Shown: positions 45,575 through 55,603, counted from the stretch's first letter. The stretch is DNA of 64,000 nt from UBA4877 sp002399285 (GCA_036771835.1 DAIPGN010000002.1:124001-188000); one strand, 5' to 3'. Program-made: numbers and translations. Notes: generated from the sequence alone by a model not told the origin.

Positions 45575-47905
45575 ATGTCTCAAAATAAAGATACGGCTGG
45601 GATCGAAAGTGCTTACCAGGGAATCGGCTTAAGTAGTGCAGATATTCCGGAGAAACATAACCAATATGGTTACAATGAAATACCAGAAAAACAGGTGGGA
45701 CCGGCCATGGGGACTCTGAAGCGGATGTGGGGCCCCATTCCTTGGCTACTTGAAGCGGCTATGATATTTGAATTGGTCTTGGGTAAAGGTATCCAGGCGG
45801 CGGTTGTTTTCTTGCTGCTTGTTTTTTCCGCGGTTACCGGGGAAATTCAAGAGGAACGTGCAAAGAAGGCCATCGGTTATCTGCATCAGCAACTGCAAAT
45901 CAGTGTCCGAGCCCTTAGAAATGACATATGGCAGGCTCTGCCTTCTCGTGAGCTTGTTCCTGGGGATATCGTGCACGCCAGAGTTGGGGATATTTTGTCG
46001 GCCGATATGGACATTATCAGCGGTATGGCAAGCGTTAATGAGTCCGCATTGACCGGAGAATCTATTGACGTCACCAAACAGGCAGGCGATAAAATTTTTT
46101 CCGCCTCTATGATCAGCCATGGCGAGGTCATTGCAAGAGTTTCAGCTATCGGAACGAAGAGCTCATACGGCAAAACCGTGGAGTTGGTTCGGACTGCCGA
46201 AGCTCCGGGACGGCTACAGAAATTACTTTTCAATATTGTCCGCTATCTTGCACATTTGGATGTGGTTCTCGCCGTTATCCTTGTTATCACTGCACTTTCC
46301 CGTGGGACTCCATGGCAGGATCTGCTGCCGTTTCTGGTGATCTTGTTTATCGCCACGATTCCAATCTCGATGCCTTCCAGCTTTACTGTGGCAAATTCAC
46401 TGGAGGCGCAGAACCTTGCGAAAGAACATGTACTTATTACTGGGCTGACCGGTATTCAGGAAGCTGCCGGCATGAACGTCCTGCTCGTAGACAAAACCGG
46501 GACATTGACGAATAACCACCCTGAAATTGCCGGGATTGTTCCATTTGGGCAAACAGAAAATGACGAATTGTTAAAACTGGCGGCCGCCGCAAGCGATGAT
46601 ACTTCCAATGACTCCATCAGCACTGCAATACTTGAAGCGCTGAAAAAGCAGAACTTAGCCATGCCGGAAAGAAGGTCTTTTACCGCATTTGATCCGGTTC
46701 GCAAAGTATCCGGAGCTAAGATTAACGAGAATGGGAGTCAACTGAATGTGGTTCTTGGTTCCCCCCCGGTCATTGCTAAGATGGCGGCGGTACCGGATCA
46801 GTTCATGAAACGGATTGAGTCATTGAGCTCAAAGGGCTCCAGAATCCTGGCAGTTGCTTCAGGGGAAGAAGATGAAAGACCTGTCTGCCGGGGGCTGATT
46901 GTGCTTGCTGATTCACCGCGGGAGGATGCTGAGGAATCGGTTGCTAAAATCAAAAGATTAGGTATTCGCATTATTATGATCACAGGCGATACTGCCGGCA
47001 CTGCCAGAGCAATTGCCGAAAAGGTAGGCATTGGAAACCGGATCGGGACATTGGAGGACGCATTGTCTCATTCTCTCGATTTCGATGGATTTGCCGATGT
47101 ATACCCGGAAGATAAATACAAGATTGTTCGGACCATACAGGAATTGGGTATGGTCGTCGGAATGACCGGAGACGGGATCAACGACGCGCCGGCTTTGAAA
47201 CAAGCGGATGTCGGAATTGCGGTTAGCACTGCCACAGACGCTGCAAAGTCGGCGGCAAAGGTCGTTTTAACTGAACCGCATTTATCAGACATCACCAAAG
47301 TAATTGACGGGGGTCACCGCGTTTATCGGCGGATGATGACGTGGACAATTACAAAATTGGCCCGTACAGCTGAGTTAGCCGCACTCCTGACCTTCGGATT
47401 TATTTTTACAGGCTTTTTTCCAGTTTCCTTGAGTTTGATTGTATTCATCGTGGTGATGAACGATATGGTTACCCTGACATTGGGGACTGACAAGGCCTGG
47501 CCGGCTGCCGTTCCCGAAGCATGGGACTTGCCCCGGCTTGCTAAGATAGCCGCTATCTTTACGGTAGGCTGGTTGGCTCTTGGATTGGGGCTTCTCTGGT
47601 TCTACCTTAAAGTCCAGAGTCTTAACGCTGCCCAAATAAGCTCATTGATGTTCCTGTATCTGATTTATTCTGCCATGGAGACCATACTGATGACTCGGAC
47701 GCGTGACGCCTTCTGGTCGTTTGCACCAAGCAAATGGGTTTTAGGCATGGTCTCGATCAACGTTCTGCTTGCCACGTTCATGGCTGTCTTTGGCTGGGTA
47801 ATGGCCCCGGTTCCATTGCTCTCTGTTCTGATTTTATTTTGTATTACGCTTCTTGCTATGCTGATCTTAGACAGGCTGAAGATGCGGTATTACAGGACAA
47901 TGTAA
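45575..47905 (+). CDS. P-type H+-ATPase (P3A family)
   Basis: Start at the ATG at 45575, 9 bases after GGAGGG. The 776-residue pump has the actuator motif S-A-L-T-G-E-S, the phosphorylation site D-K-T-G-T-L-T near 310, the hinge T-G-D-G-I-N-D-A-P-A-L-K-Q-A-D-V-G-I-A and about ten membrane helices. The absence of heavy-metal domains and the short N-terminus fit plasma-membrane proton-efflux ATPases. It probably exports H+ at the cost of ATP. It is transcribed alone. Confidence 0.92.
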   Translation: MSQNKDTAGIESAYQGIGLSSADIPEKHNQYGYNEIPEKQVGPAMGTLKRMWGPIPWLLEAAMIFELVLGKGIQAAVVFLLLVFSAVTGEIQEERAKKAIGYLHQQLQISVRALRNDIWQALPSRELVPGDIVHARVGDILSADMDIISGMASVNESALTGESIDVTKQAGDKIFSASMISHGEVIARVSAIGTKSSYGKTVELVRTAEAPGRLQKLLFNIVRYLAHLDVVLAVILVITALSRGTPWQDLLPFLVILFIATIPISMPSSFTVANSLEAQNLAKEHVLITGLTGIQEAAGMNVLLVDKTGTLTNNHPEIAGIVPFGQTENDELLKLAAAASDDTSNDSISTAILEALKKQNLAMPERRSFTAFDPVRKVSGAKINENGSQLNVVLGSPPVIAKMAAVPDQFMKRIESLSSKGSRILAVASGEEDERPVCRGLIVLADSPREDAEESVAKIKRLGIRIIMITGDTAGTARAIAEKVGIGNRIGTLEDALSHSLDFDGFADVYPEDKYKIVRTIQELGMVVGMTGDGINDAPALKQADVGIAVSTATDAAKSAAKVVLTEPHLSDITKVIDGGHRVYRRMMTWTITKLARTAELAALLTFGFIFTGFFPVSLSLIVFIVVMNDMVTLTLGTDKAWPAAVPEAWDLPRLAKIAAIFTVGWLALGLGLLWFYLKVQSLNAAQISSLMFLYLIYSAMETILMTRTRDAFWSFAPSKWVLGMVSINVLLATFMAVFGWVMAPVPLLSVLILFCITLLAMLILDRLKMRYYRTM

Positions 47906-47914
47906 CACAATGCC

Positions 47915-48230
47915 AAGAGTTGAAGCTTCATGCAGTAAAGGATTATCTTGCTGGGAAGAGCTCACTTGATGACCTGGGATCCGTGAGCGTTCTTAACTCA
48001 GAAAATGGATAAAGGTGTATAATTCCGGTAAGGAGTTAAAAGAACTTACCGGAGGTGCATCCATGAAAGTCTGTGCAGTAATCTTAGTATTACCCGCTCG
48101 GCTTATTACCGCCGGCTTAAGCATCCAAACAGTACCAGTGGGCTTAATAATGAACACATAGCAGGAGAGATCCGAAAGATACATGAGGTGCATACTGGTA
48201 TGGGATATCGCCGTATAAACCCCCTGATAA
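47915..48230 (+). pseudogene. IS3-family transposase remnants
   Basis: Two degenerate pieces. The first, 47905-48012, reads K-L-H-A-V-K-D-Y-L-A-G-K-S-S-L-D-D-L-G-S, like an OrfA helix-turn-helix. The second, about 48078-48230, reads A-Y-Y-R-R-L-K-H-P-N-S-T-S-G-L-N-N-E-H-I and then G-M-G-Y-R-R-I, as in the start of OrfB. The rest, including the catalytic DDE part, is missing. Confidence 0.75.
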
Positions 48231-48235
48231 TGTGC

Positions 48236-48264
48236 TTGACATCATCCATAAATTATATTATGAT
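48236..48264 (+). promoter_or_regulatory. Promoter of the cobalamin-controlled operon
   Basis: TTGACA (48236-48241) and TATGAT (48259-48264), 17 bp apart, about 35 bp before the riboswitch. It overlaps the end of the IS3 remnant. Confidence 0.8.
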
Positions 48265-48289
48265 GAAAAAAATGTCGAAAATTGAATAT

Positions 48290-48442
48290 ACATAAGAACT
48301 GGAGTTTCCTTCGGGAATTCAAAGGGAAGCCGGTGAAAATCCGGCACGATGCCGTCACTGTGTTAAGGAGCATAAGGCAGCAGCCATTGGGTAAAAACCC
48401 GAGAAGGCGTCTTATGCGATGAACTTAAGTCAGGAGACCTGC
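48290..48442 (+). promoter_or_regulatory. Cobalamin riboswitch
   Basis: Key elements in order: AAAGGGAAGCCGGTGAAAAT at 48321-48340, CCGGCACGATGCCG then TCACTG to about 48361 (the B12 box region), and AGTCAGGAGACCTGC at 48428-48442 (closing elements). It binds adenosyl- or methylcobalamin and is expected to turn the downstream ABC transporter off when B12 is plentiful. An intrinsic terminator lies about 100 bases later. Confidence 0.93.
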
Positions 48443-48540
48443 TCTTGGTCCTTTCAAAATGAAACTGCGGTGTATCAGGAAATTTTGAGCAACTACAGGA
48501 CAGGTGTCTCAATTTACTTGTTCTGTTTACCTCTCTTAAA

Positions 48541-48567
48541 GTGCAGCCGCGAGGCTGCCTTTTTTAT
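48541..48567 (+). terminator. Terminator in the riboswitch leader
   Basis: GCAGCC (48543-48548) pairs with GGCTGC (48553-48558), followed by CCTTTTTT. It lies between the aptamer and the first gene, as expected for transcriptional control. Confidence 0.85.
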
Positions 48568-48704
48568 GTGTGTCTCAGCCCTGCAATCCATGCATCAGAC
48601 CTTTCGATACGCCAGCCGCCTATATTCTGTTTGCCGGGATTTTTACGATCAAGAGTTACCGGCGGACAGTATCTATAGAATCCATTACATAAGGAGATCA
48701 AAAG

Positions 48705-50372
48705 ATGAAAAAACGCATTTTATGTATTTTACTTGCCGTATTGATGTGTTTCAGTCTGGCCTCATGCGCAAGCAATCCGTCCAGCCAAAAGACGTCCGAC
48801 GGCGCAGACCAGCAAAAGGGCGGGCATGTGGCGAACCTCGTAATAGGGACGACCAGCCAGCCCGAAGACACCAGCATCATGTCGCAGCAAGGTGCCTTCG
48901 GCAAATTCAACTACAACAGCATAACCTATGCAAATCTGTTTTATCCCGATAAGAACAACGATATGCAGCCCTATTTTTTAAAGAGCTATAATATCTCGAA
49001 GGACGGCAGGGAACTGAATATGACCTTCCCGACGACTGCAGTCTGGCACGACGGCAAACCGGTCACCGTGGACGACATGGTATTCACATTTAAATTCAGG
49101 CGCGACGTAATGAAGAGCAGCTCTTTGGCAAATCTGACCGACATCAAGGTAAACGGCAAGGACTCCATCACGCTCGTCTTCAGTAAGCCCGACGCCTACT
49201 ACTTTGTAAAGAATGCCGGACTTACCACCTTCGTGATCCCCAAACATATCTGGGAGAACGTCAAGGATTACAGCACATATACGGGCGCTGACGCCGCCAT
49301 CGGCTGCGGACCCTATAAACTGGTCAGCGTCGACAAGGATGCGGGTACCATGAAGTTTGAAGCGGTACCCCAAAACGCATTTCTCGGCGAGCTTACCGTA
49401 GATTCTATCACGCTGAAATCCTACTCCACTCAGGATGCCATGCTTATGGCTCTGGCAAACGGCGAGATAGACGTCATATATGATTACGCAGCGCCGATAA
49501 ACTATACTCTTTTGGACGTGATAAAGGACAAAAAGGATATCGATCTTGGCGAGAGCAACTACAAGGGATGCAATCAGGTGACCTTCGGCATGAGCAGCGC
49601 TCCCAACACCGATCACGCATTCAGGGAAGCCGCGGTAAAGAGCTTGGATTGGGACCTGCTGCGCCAGCTGTGCAACGGCGAGTATGGAGAGATCCCGGGA
49701 AGCGGCATCATCCCGCCTTCGTGTACCGGTTATGATCCTTCTCTGTGGAAAATGTACAGGGATACCGACGAGGCGGCAAGCATCCTGGACAAGGCGGGCT
49801 ATAAGGACGTTGACGGCGACGGTTTCAGGGAACTGCCCGACGGCGGCAAATTTAAGTATAAGGTCACGGCGCAGTATACCCCCAAAAAACAGGAACTGCT
49901 CAACCGTATCGGCGAGGTCCTTGTTTCCAGTCTCAAGAGCGTCGGCATCAACGCGTACTTTGATCAGGACTCACTGGTGAGTGATGAAGCTAATGAAAAT
50001 ATGAGGAAAAGCAGTAAATATGACATGTTTATAGGTTACACCACCACCGGCATAGCTTCATACGATACGGCATTCTGGTACTTCCTGCCCAGAAAGGTCG
50101 TTGGGGAAATGGACGATGGTTTTGGCGATTCCTATAACAATGAGGAATTCAATAATACGTATTCTACGTTGACGAACGCTGTAAATAACGGCGAGTACAT
50201 TGAAGCTGTCGGCGATCTGCAGAAATTAGTCTCCAAAGATCTCTTTGCCTTTGCGGTCTGCTGGGAAAAGTGCTTCTTCCCATACCGTACGGACAAATAT
50301 ACCGGCTTTGAGAACTACCCGTCCATCGGCGTAGTACATGCCGAGACGTTCTATAAACTCAGGACAAAATAA
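48705..50372 (+). CDS. ABC transporter substrate-binding lipoprotein (peptide/nickel type)
   Basis: A 555-residue family-5 solute-binding protein. Signal peptide with lipobox L-A-S-C at about 18-21, so it is a lipoprotein on the outer face. Family motifs include the A-V-W-H-D-G-K-P-V-T-V-D-D-M-V-F-T-F segment and P-K-H-I-W-E. The substrate, oligopeptide, Ni/Co chelate or corrinoid, cannot be told from sequence; the B12 riboswitch points to cobalt/corrinoid or a B12-replaceable pathway. Confidence 0.92.
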   Translation: MKKRILCILLAVLMCFSLASCASNPSSQKTSDGADQQKGGHVANLVIGTTSQPEDTSIMSQQGAFGKFNYNSITYANLFYPDKNNDMQPYFLKSYNISKDGRELNMTFPTTAVWHDGKPVTVDDMVFTFKFRRDVMKSSSLANLTDIKVNGKDSITLVFSKPDAYYFVKNAGLTTFVIPKHIWENVKDYSTYTGADAAIGCGPYKLVSVDKDAGTMKFEAVPQNAFLGELTVDSITLKSYSTQDAMLMALANGEIDVIYDYAAPINYTLLDVIKDKKDIDLGESNYKGCNQVTFGMSSAPNTDHAFREAAVKSLDWDLLRQLCNGEYGEIPGSGIIPPSCTGYDPSLWKMYRDTDEAASILDKAGYKDVDGDGFRELPDGGKFKYKVTAQYTPKKQELLNRIGEVLVSSLKSVGINAYFDQDSLVSDEANENMRKSSKYDMFIGYTTTGIASYDTAFWYFLPRKVVGEMDDGFGDSYNNEEFNNTYSTLTNAVNNGEYIEAVGDLQKLVSKDLFAFAVCWEKCFFPYRTDKYTGFENYPSIGVVHAETFYKLRTK

Positions 50373-50392
50373 GCGGCGCTTTCAAAACAAGT

Positions 50393-50435
50393 TTGCGGGC
50401 CCGGCGAAATTTACCGCCAGGCCCGCAAGATTTAT
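50393..50435 (+). terminator. Hairpin between binding protein and permease genes
   Basis: TTGCGGGCC (50393-50401) pairs with GGCCCGCAA (50420-50428) in a 9-bp stem. The tail has few T, so it may stabilise the binding-protein mRNA or attenuate rather than end transcription. Confidence 0.6.
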
Positions 50436-50483
50436 CAATGCCAAGCCTGTTTATTTGATGCGAAATCAATTATAGGGATGATT

Positions 50484-51476
50484 CAAATGTTTCAGCGTAT
50501 TTCTAAAAAAATAATCACTGCGGCCATAACGGTCTTTATAGTTATCACAGTCAGCTTCCTGATGGTGAGATTCATGCCCGGAGACCCTCTTGTCCATCTC
50601 GTGGGACAGGAAAGATACTATGAGCTTTTAAAAGACTCCCCTGCCGAGCTCGATCGCATCGCAGAGAGGTACGGACTCAACGATACGCTTTGGCAGCAGT
50701 ATCTGAGCTATCTTAAAAGCATCGTGACCCTGAATTTCGGCATAGCCTACTCCAACAATCAGCCGGTCCTTGACAACGTACTGAACAGGATGGGATGGAC
50801 ATTGATACTCAGCGTGCCGACGTTTATACTCGGAGGACTGTTCGGCATGGTAATAGGCGTGATCGCCGGCTGGAATCCGGGCGGCCGGTTTGACAAGATC
50901 ATGACGCCGGCCATGCTTTTCTTGAATACGGTGCCCTCCAACTGCATCGGGATCATCTTCCTCGTGCTGTTTGCCTTTAAACTGGGATGGTTCCCCGTCA
51001 ACGGCATGACCTCCGGCGGCCTGGAAGGCCTGGCAAAAGCCGTGGACATATTGTGGCATGCGGCGCTTCCGCTCGCATTGATGATCCTGTTCAGGACCTC
51101 GGGCAATTTTCTGCTGATGAAAAGCTCGGTCTCGCAGATCAGAAACGAGGAATATGTGACGACCGCATATTCCAAGGGATTGTCGGAGAGAAAGGTCCTC
51201 TTCCGCCATGTGGTCCGAAATGCGATGCTCCCCTTCGTTACCAGCCTCTGCATGCAGCTGGGCGACCTTACCTCGGGCTCTATGCTGCTTGAGGTGATCT
51301 TCGGATGGAACGGCATGGGCAATCTATTCTATACCGCGGTGAACAGCCGGGATTTCCCCACGGCGCAGCTTTGCTTTATCATTTCGGCCGTATTCGTCGT
51401 GACGGGCAATCTGCTGAGCGACATCGTGATCGCGGCGATCGACCCGCGCATAAAGGAGGGTCTGATTGAATACTAA
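50484..51476 (+). CDS. ABC permease 1 (DppB/NikB-like)
   Basis: A permease of about 330 residues with six membrane segments and the coupling motif in the segment around residues 215-230 (A-Y-S-K-G-L-S-E-R-K). Residues 100-110 carry a conserved loop. Start taken at 50484 or 50478. It overlaps the next permease by 11 bp. Confidence 0.92.
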   Translation, partial: QMFQRISKKIITAAITVFIVITVSFLMVRFMPGDPLVHLVGQERYYELLKDSPAELDRIAERYGLNDTLWQQYLSYLKSIVTLNFGIAYSNNQPVLDNVLNRMGWTLILSVPTFILGGLFGMVIGVIAGWNPGGRFDKIMTPAMLFLNTVPSNCIGIIFLVLFAFKLGWFPVNGMTSGGLEGLAKAVDILWHAALPLALMILFRTSGNFLLMKSSVSQIRNEEYVTTAYSKGLSERKVLFRHVVRNAMLPFVTSLCMQLGDLTSGSMLLEVIFGWNGMGNLFYTAVNSRDFPTAQLCFIISAVFVVTGNLLSDIVIAAIDPRIKEGLIEY

Positions 51477-52296
51477 ATTTACCGGAGAACGCCGGCCGGT
51501 CATAAGGATGAACGCGGCGATGAAATGGGGAGCAACCATAGTGGGGCTGTTTCTCATCATCGCCGTCTTTGCACCGCTCTTGGCGCCCTACGACCCATAT
51601 AAGATGGGCACTCCATATATCAAGCCGTGCGCGGAACACTGGCTGGGAACAAACGACGTGGGACAGGATCTGTTGAGCGAGATGATCTATGGTACGAGGG
51701 TCTCGCTGTTTATCGGGGTATTCACCTCTATAATCGTAACCGTGATCTCCGCGGTTGTAGCTCTGGTTTCGGGATATTACCGGGGCCCGGCCGACAAGGT
51801 GCTCACGGCGCTGACCAACGTGGCTATGGCGCTTCCCGGTATAGCGCTTACTGTACTGCTGGTCGCATACCTGAATCCCGGAAAGCTGAGCGTCATAATT
51901 TCCATCAGCGTCACCGCATGGACAGGCACGGCGCGCATACTGCGCAGCAGAGTGATACAGCTGTGCGAGATGCCATTTATAAAAATAGAAAAGTCCATAG
52001 GGATGAACGATTTCGTCATCATGGTAAAACATATAATCCCCAATCTCAGGGACATCATCCTCTCCCGGGCGGCGCTGTCCGTTTCATCGGCCATGATGAC
52101 CGAAGCGGGATTGAGCTTTTTAGGCTTGGGTGATTACGGCGAAAAGAGCTGGGGCAGCATACTGCATTACGCCTTTTATCAAAACGGCGTGATCAGAGGA
52201 TATTATTGGTGGTATCTGCCGCCCATCCTCTGCACGTCTTTGGCTGTTCTAGGGTTTATGCTGCTCGGCTATTATGGAGCTCAAAAATGGAGTTGA
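51466..52296 (+). CDS. ABC permease 2 (DppC/NikC-like)
   Basis: A 276-residue permease with an N-terminal cytosolic segment, W-L-G-T-N-D-V-G-Q-D-L-L near residue 65 (the family marker) and an E-K-S-I-G-M-N-D type coupling loop. Partner of permease 1 in the channel. Confidence 0.93.
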   Translation: MNTKFTGERRPVIRMNAAMKWGATIVGLFLIIAVFAPLLAPYDPYKMGTPYIKPCAEHWLGTNDVGQDLLSEMIYGTRVSLFIGVFTSIIVTVISAVVALVSGYYRGPADKVLTALTNVAMALPGIALTVLLVAYLNPGKLSVIISISVTAWTGTARILRSRVIQLCEMPFIKIEKSIGMNDFVIMVKHIIPNLRDIILSRAALSVSSAMMTEAGLSFLGLGDYGEKSWGSILHYAFYQNGVIRGYYWWYLPPILCTSLAVLGFMLLGYYGAQKWS

Positions 52297-52302
52297 TAAA
52301 TA

Positions 52303-53241
52303 ATGCTTGAACTAAACCATGTATCGGTGGAATTCATGTCGGATAATAACGTTCTTGCCGTGGACGACGTCTCGCTGCGCCTTTTGGACGGCAGCCGGAC
52401 CGCGATCATCGGCGAAACGGGGAGCGGCAAGAGCGTCCTGCTGCTTGCCATTCTAAGACTGCTGCCTCCGAATGCCGTGGTGAGCGGCAGCATCGCGGCC
52501 GACGGAGAGGACCTGTTGGCCGCGGACAGCAAACGGATGCAGCAGATCAGGGGCGGGATCATTTCCTATATCCCCCAGGGCGGCGGAGCTAGCTTGAATC
52601 CGCTGCTAAAGGTAGGATTCCAGGTCGGCGAGCCGCTGATAGAGCATAGGAAATACACTAAAAGGCAGGCCTTTGAAGCCAGTATTCCACTGTTGAGGCG
52701 GTTTAATCTGTCCCATGAGGAAGAGCTCGCATATTCCTATCCGCATACCTTCAGCGGCGGTATGCGGCAGCGCGCCATGGTGGCTATGGGGATCGCCGCC
52801 GGTCCCAAGATCGTCCTGGCCGACGAACCCACCAAGGGCCTGGACGAAAAACGGGTGCGGATGGTAGCAGACGCCCTTGATCTCATAGAGGATGAAACCC
52901 TCCTGTGCGTTACCCACGACATCAACTTCGCCAAATCGGTCGGCCGGGACATATGCGTAATGTACGCGGCCCAGCAGGTAGAATTCGGAGATTCGAAGGA
53001 AGTCATAGGTCATCCCCTCCATCCCTACACGCGGAACATGATGGCCGCGATGCCGGAAAACGGAATGAGATATCAAGAGTCGGGCTTTGCCCCCTCCCAC
53101 GACAGCTATACCGACGAAGCCGGCGGCTGCCGGTACTTAAACAGATGCAGAGAGCACATGGAAAGATGTGCGGTCACGCCGCCATTGTTTGATATAAACG
53201 GACATAAAGTGAGATGTTGGAAATATGCTTCTTCAAACTGA
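52303..53241 (+). CDS. ABC ATPase 1 (DppD/NikD-like)
   Basis: A 312-residue ATPase. Walker A is G-E-T-G-S-G-K-S near 36-43; signature F-S-G-G-M-R-Q-R near 150; Walker B V-L-A-D-E-P-T-K-G-L. The C-terminal oligopeptide-type extension carries a Cys-rich C-R-Y-L-N-R-C motif. It overlaps ATPase 2 by 17 bp. Confidence 0.93.
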   Translation: MLELNHVSVEFMSDNNVLAVDDVSLRLLDGSRTAIIGETGSGKSVLLLAILRLLPPNAVVSGSIAADGEDLLAADSKRMQQIRGGIISYIPQGGGASLNPLLKVGFQVGEPLIEHRKYTKRQAFEASIPLLRRFNLSHEEELAYSYPHTFSGGMRQRAMVAMGIAAGPKIVLADEPTKGLDEKRVRMVADALDLIEDETLLCVTHDINFAKSVGRDICVMYAAQQVEFGDSKEVIGHPLHPYTRNMMAAMPENGMRYQESGFAPSHDSYTDEAGGCRYLNRCREHMERCAVTPPLFDINGHKVRCWKYASSN

Positions 53242-53902
53242 TAAACTTACAAAAAAATATACCGGTTCCCACGGACTCACTGCCGTCAGCGAAGCCTGCA
53301 TTTCACTTGACAGCGGCGAAACGGTCGGCCTGTTCGGAGAGAGCGGAAGCGGAAAATCTACGCTGGGACAGATGATAGCAGGCCTTCTCAAACCCACGTC
53401 GGGCAGTATCTATCTTGATGGGAAGGAAATACGCATGCCCTATCGCGGAAGCTGCCGACGGCAGATACAGATCCTCTTCCAGCATCCCGAGACGTCGTTC
53501 AATCCCGCTCTGACTCTGATCAAAAACATGACGGAGCCATACTCGATCTATTCCCTGCCCTGCTCCTATGAAAGTCTGCTTAATGATCTTTCAAATTATG
53601 GATTATATGAGGAGCATCTCTATAGAACGCCATCCCAACTCAGCGGCGGAGAGCTGCAGAGGGCCGCGCTTGCGCGGATACTTACGATCGAGCCCAAGGT
53701 GATAGTACTGGATGAGCCGACAAGCATGCTTGACGTCATCACTCAGGCCCAGATCATGAATCTGCTGAAGGAATATCAGGACAAGCACGGCACGGCCTAT
53801 ATCTTGATATCGCACAACAGGGTGCTCTGTGAAAGGACCTGCGACAGGATATATAATGTGGAAAAAGGGATTTTTACCGAAGAAAAATCCCTTTCCGTTT
53901 AA
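53225..53902 (+). CDS. ABC ATPase 2 (DppF/NikE-like)
   Basis: A 225-residue ATPase with Walker A G-E-S-G-S-G-K-S-T near 38-46, signature L-S-G-G-E-L-Q-R near 138-145 and Walker B V-I-V-L-D-E-P-T. Shorter than DppF because the C-terminal extension is missing, as in NikE. Last gene of the operon. Confidence 0.92.
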   Translation: MLLQTDKLTKKYTGSHGLTAVSEACISLDSGETVGLFGESGSGKSTLGQMIAGLLKPTSGSIYLDGKEIRMPYRGSCRRQIQILFQHPETSFNPALTLIKNMTEPYSIYSLPCSYESLLNDLSNYGLYEEHLYRTPSQLSGGELQRAALARILTIEPKVIVLDEPTSMLDVITQAQIMNLLKEYQDKHGTAYILISHNRVLCERTCDRIYNVEKGIFTEEKSLSV

Positions 53903-53907
53903 AACAG

Positions 53908-55269
53908 TTATTTATTTTTTATCTGCCACTCCGCAGGAATGACCGCGATCCAAACGGAAGGAGCACCAATAGCGGTTTGCCGGAAAACATAATATGGCCG
54001 GGGCAAGCCGTCGTTGGCGCTTAATGTATATACATTCTCATATCCGTTTACCGCAATAAAAGCAGATGACATATCGGGGGTAAAATTCTCCGGTAGCTGG
54101 TTTTCCACTGGAACAACCGCGGTCACCTTATCTTGTTCGTCAATGATGATACGTTTGACCAGAACGGGATCTCCGGCTTCATCGCAGGGATTATAGGCGT
54201 CCTGCTCTTTGCCTGTCCCGATAAAAACCGCTTCTTTTTCTCCGTAATAGCTTTTAGGGTCATATATACCATGTACATTACTACCGTCCACCCCAACGGC
54301 AGCCGCCGGTGTGACAAATGCCGTTAAAATTGTCCCCAAAACCAAAGCAAAGGCTATGGTCTTCCCGAGAAGTGTCGTTGTTTTCATTTTCATAATTGCA
54401 TTTATCCTTTCTTCAATAGAATATTTGCTGAAATTGTTTACAAACGGAACCGGCATGCTCTTCCTTTCTTCCAACCCTATAAGCGTCATGGCATAAGATT
54501 GCTTCACCGTTTCCCCGAATGTCCGCACCACGGTTTCATCACAGGATAGTTCGATGTCGCGGTTTGCCAGCACATACGTCACCCATACCAGAGGATTAAA
54601 CCAGTGTACGCATACGGCGGCGGTCAGCGCCAGTTTTGCCGGCATATCGAAGTGCCGTATATGAGTAAACTCATGAGTGAGGACGTACCGCAGTCTTGTT
54701 TCATCTTCCCAATCTGTTTTCTTGGGGAGAAGCACCACGGGCCGGAATACGCCATAGGTAAGCGGGGCCTTGATGCGGTCGCTTTGGCGTATCTGCACAG
54801 GCCGTCGTAAGGGATGTTCCCGCAGCCAGCTAGCTATGTAGTCGTTTTCGACCGGCAGGGACATCCTGAACTCCCTGCAGCACTTGATATAGGCCGCGAT
54901 AAAAAACAGCCCGCAGGCGCACATTCCAATAAGCCAGATAACCTTTACCAGCGGCATGGGTACAGCCGCAGCGTTGGTTTTCGTAAGTTCTTCCATACCG
55001 GGAATATTCACAAAACCCGGGATGCCATGTATCTTTGAAGATGCGGCTGTCCTTCGATCAAATATGCTCTTTGCCATATCCATTCCCGGAAAAAAGCTGA
55101 AACGCGGCGAGACGGAAAACGGTATGAGCAAGCGGCAAACCACAACGCCCCACAGGGCAGTGAACATCTTTTTGGGCAGCCTGTACAGCGTAAGGGCGCG
55201 GATGATCACGACCGCCACAATCAGAACGGACGCAGAAAGGCTCATCTGCAAAACATCCACGGCTATCAC
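53908..55269 (-). CDS. BlaR1-type M56 sensor peptidase
   Basis: A 453-residue membrane protein: four N-terminal membrane helices, the zinc motif L-T-H-E-F-T-H-I-R-H-F-D (about 190-200) and a second acidic zinc ligand region E-L-S-C-D-E, then a C-terminal membrane segment and an extracytoplasmic domain. It has no beta-lactam-binding serine domain, so the signal is unlikely to be a beta-lactam acyl-enzyme. It cleaves the BlaI-like repressor encoded 2 bp upstream. Confidence 0.88.
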   Translation of the reverse strand: MIAVDVLQMSLSASVLIVAVVIIRALTLYRLPKKMFTALWGVVVCRLLIPFSVSPRFSFFPGMDMAKSIFDRRTAASSKIHGIPGFVNIPGMEELTKTNAAAVPMPLVKVIWLIGMCACGLFFIAAYIKCCREFRMSLPVENDYIASWLREHPLRRPVQIRQSDRIKAPLTYGVFRPVVLLPKKTDWEDETRLRYVLTHEFTHIRHFDMPAKLALTAAVCVHWFNPLVWVTYVLANRDIELSCDETVVRTFGETVKQSYAMTLIGLEERKSMPVPFVNNFSKYSIEERINAIMKMKTTTLLGKTIAFALVLGTILTAFVTPAAAVGVDGSNVHGIYDPKSYYGEKEAVFIGTGKEQDAYNPCDEAGDPVLVKRIIIDEQDKVTAVVPVENQLPENFTPDMSSAFIAVNGYENVYTLSANDGLPRPYYVFRQTAIGAPSVWIAVIPAEWQIKNK

Positions 55270-55270
55270 C

Positions 55271-55603
55271 TCACTTTAAGTTATCGACGATCTGTTTCAA
55301 CTTTTCGATCTCCTCTGCGGACAGGCTTCTGCTGTTCAAAAGGGAAGCAAAAAGCAAATCCGCAGAACCGTCAAACATCTTGTTTATCAATTCCGTGGTC
55401 TCCTGTTCCTGCACCTGTTCCTTGGGGATCAAGGCATGGCAGAGAAAGTTGGGCTCTCTGCGTTCGATCGCGCCCTTGCCTATGCACCTTTTGATGAGCG
55501 TATAGGTAGTGTTCATGTTCCAGCCTACGCTCTCTTTGAGAATATCCGAAATTCTTTTGGCCGTCATATCGCCCTCCTTCCAAAGAACGTCCATGACTTT
55601 CAA
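55271..55603 (-). CDS. BlaI/MecI-family repressor
   Basis: A 110-residue winged-helix regulator (V-M-D-V-L-W-K-E-G, T-Y-T-L-I-K-R-C-I, and the C-terminal dimerising helices). Its operators lie upstream at 55645 and 55677. The BlaR-type peptidase that cuts it follows directly. Confidence 0.93.
   Translation of the reverse strand: MKVMDVLWKEGDMTAKRISDILKESVGWNMNTTYTLIKRCIGKGAIERREPNFLCHALIPKEQVQEQETTELINKMFDGSADLLFASLLNSRSLSAEEIEKLKQIVDNLK

Noticed and set aside
48978..49616. 212-codon frame on the minus strand
   Set aside because: Opposite the substrate-binding protein gene; composition is that of an antisense frame.
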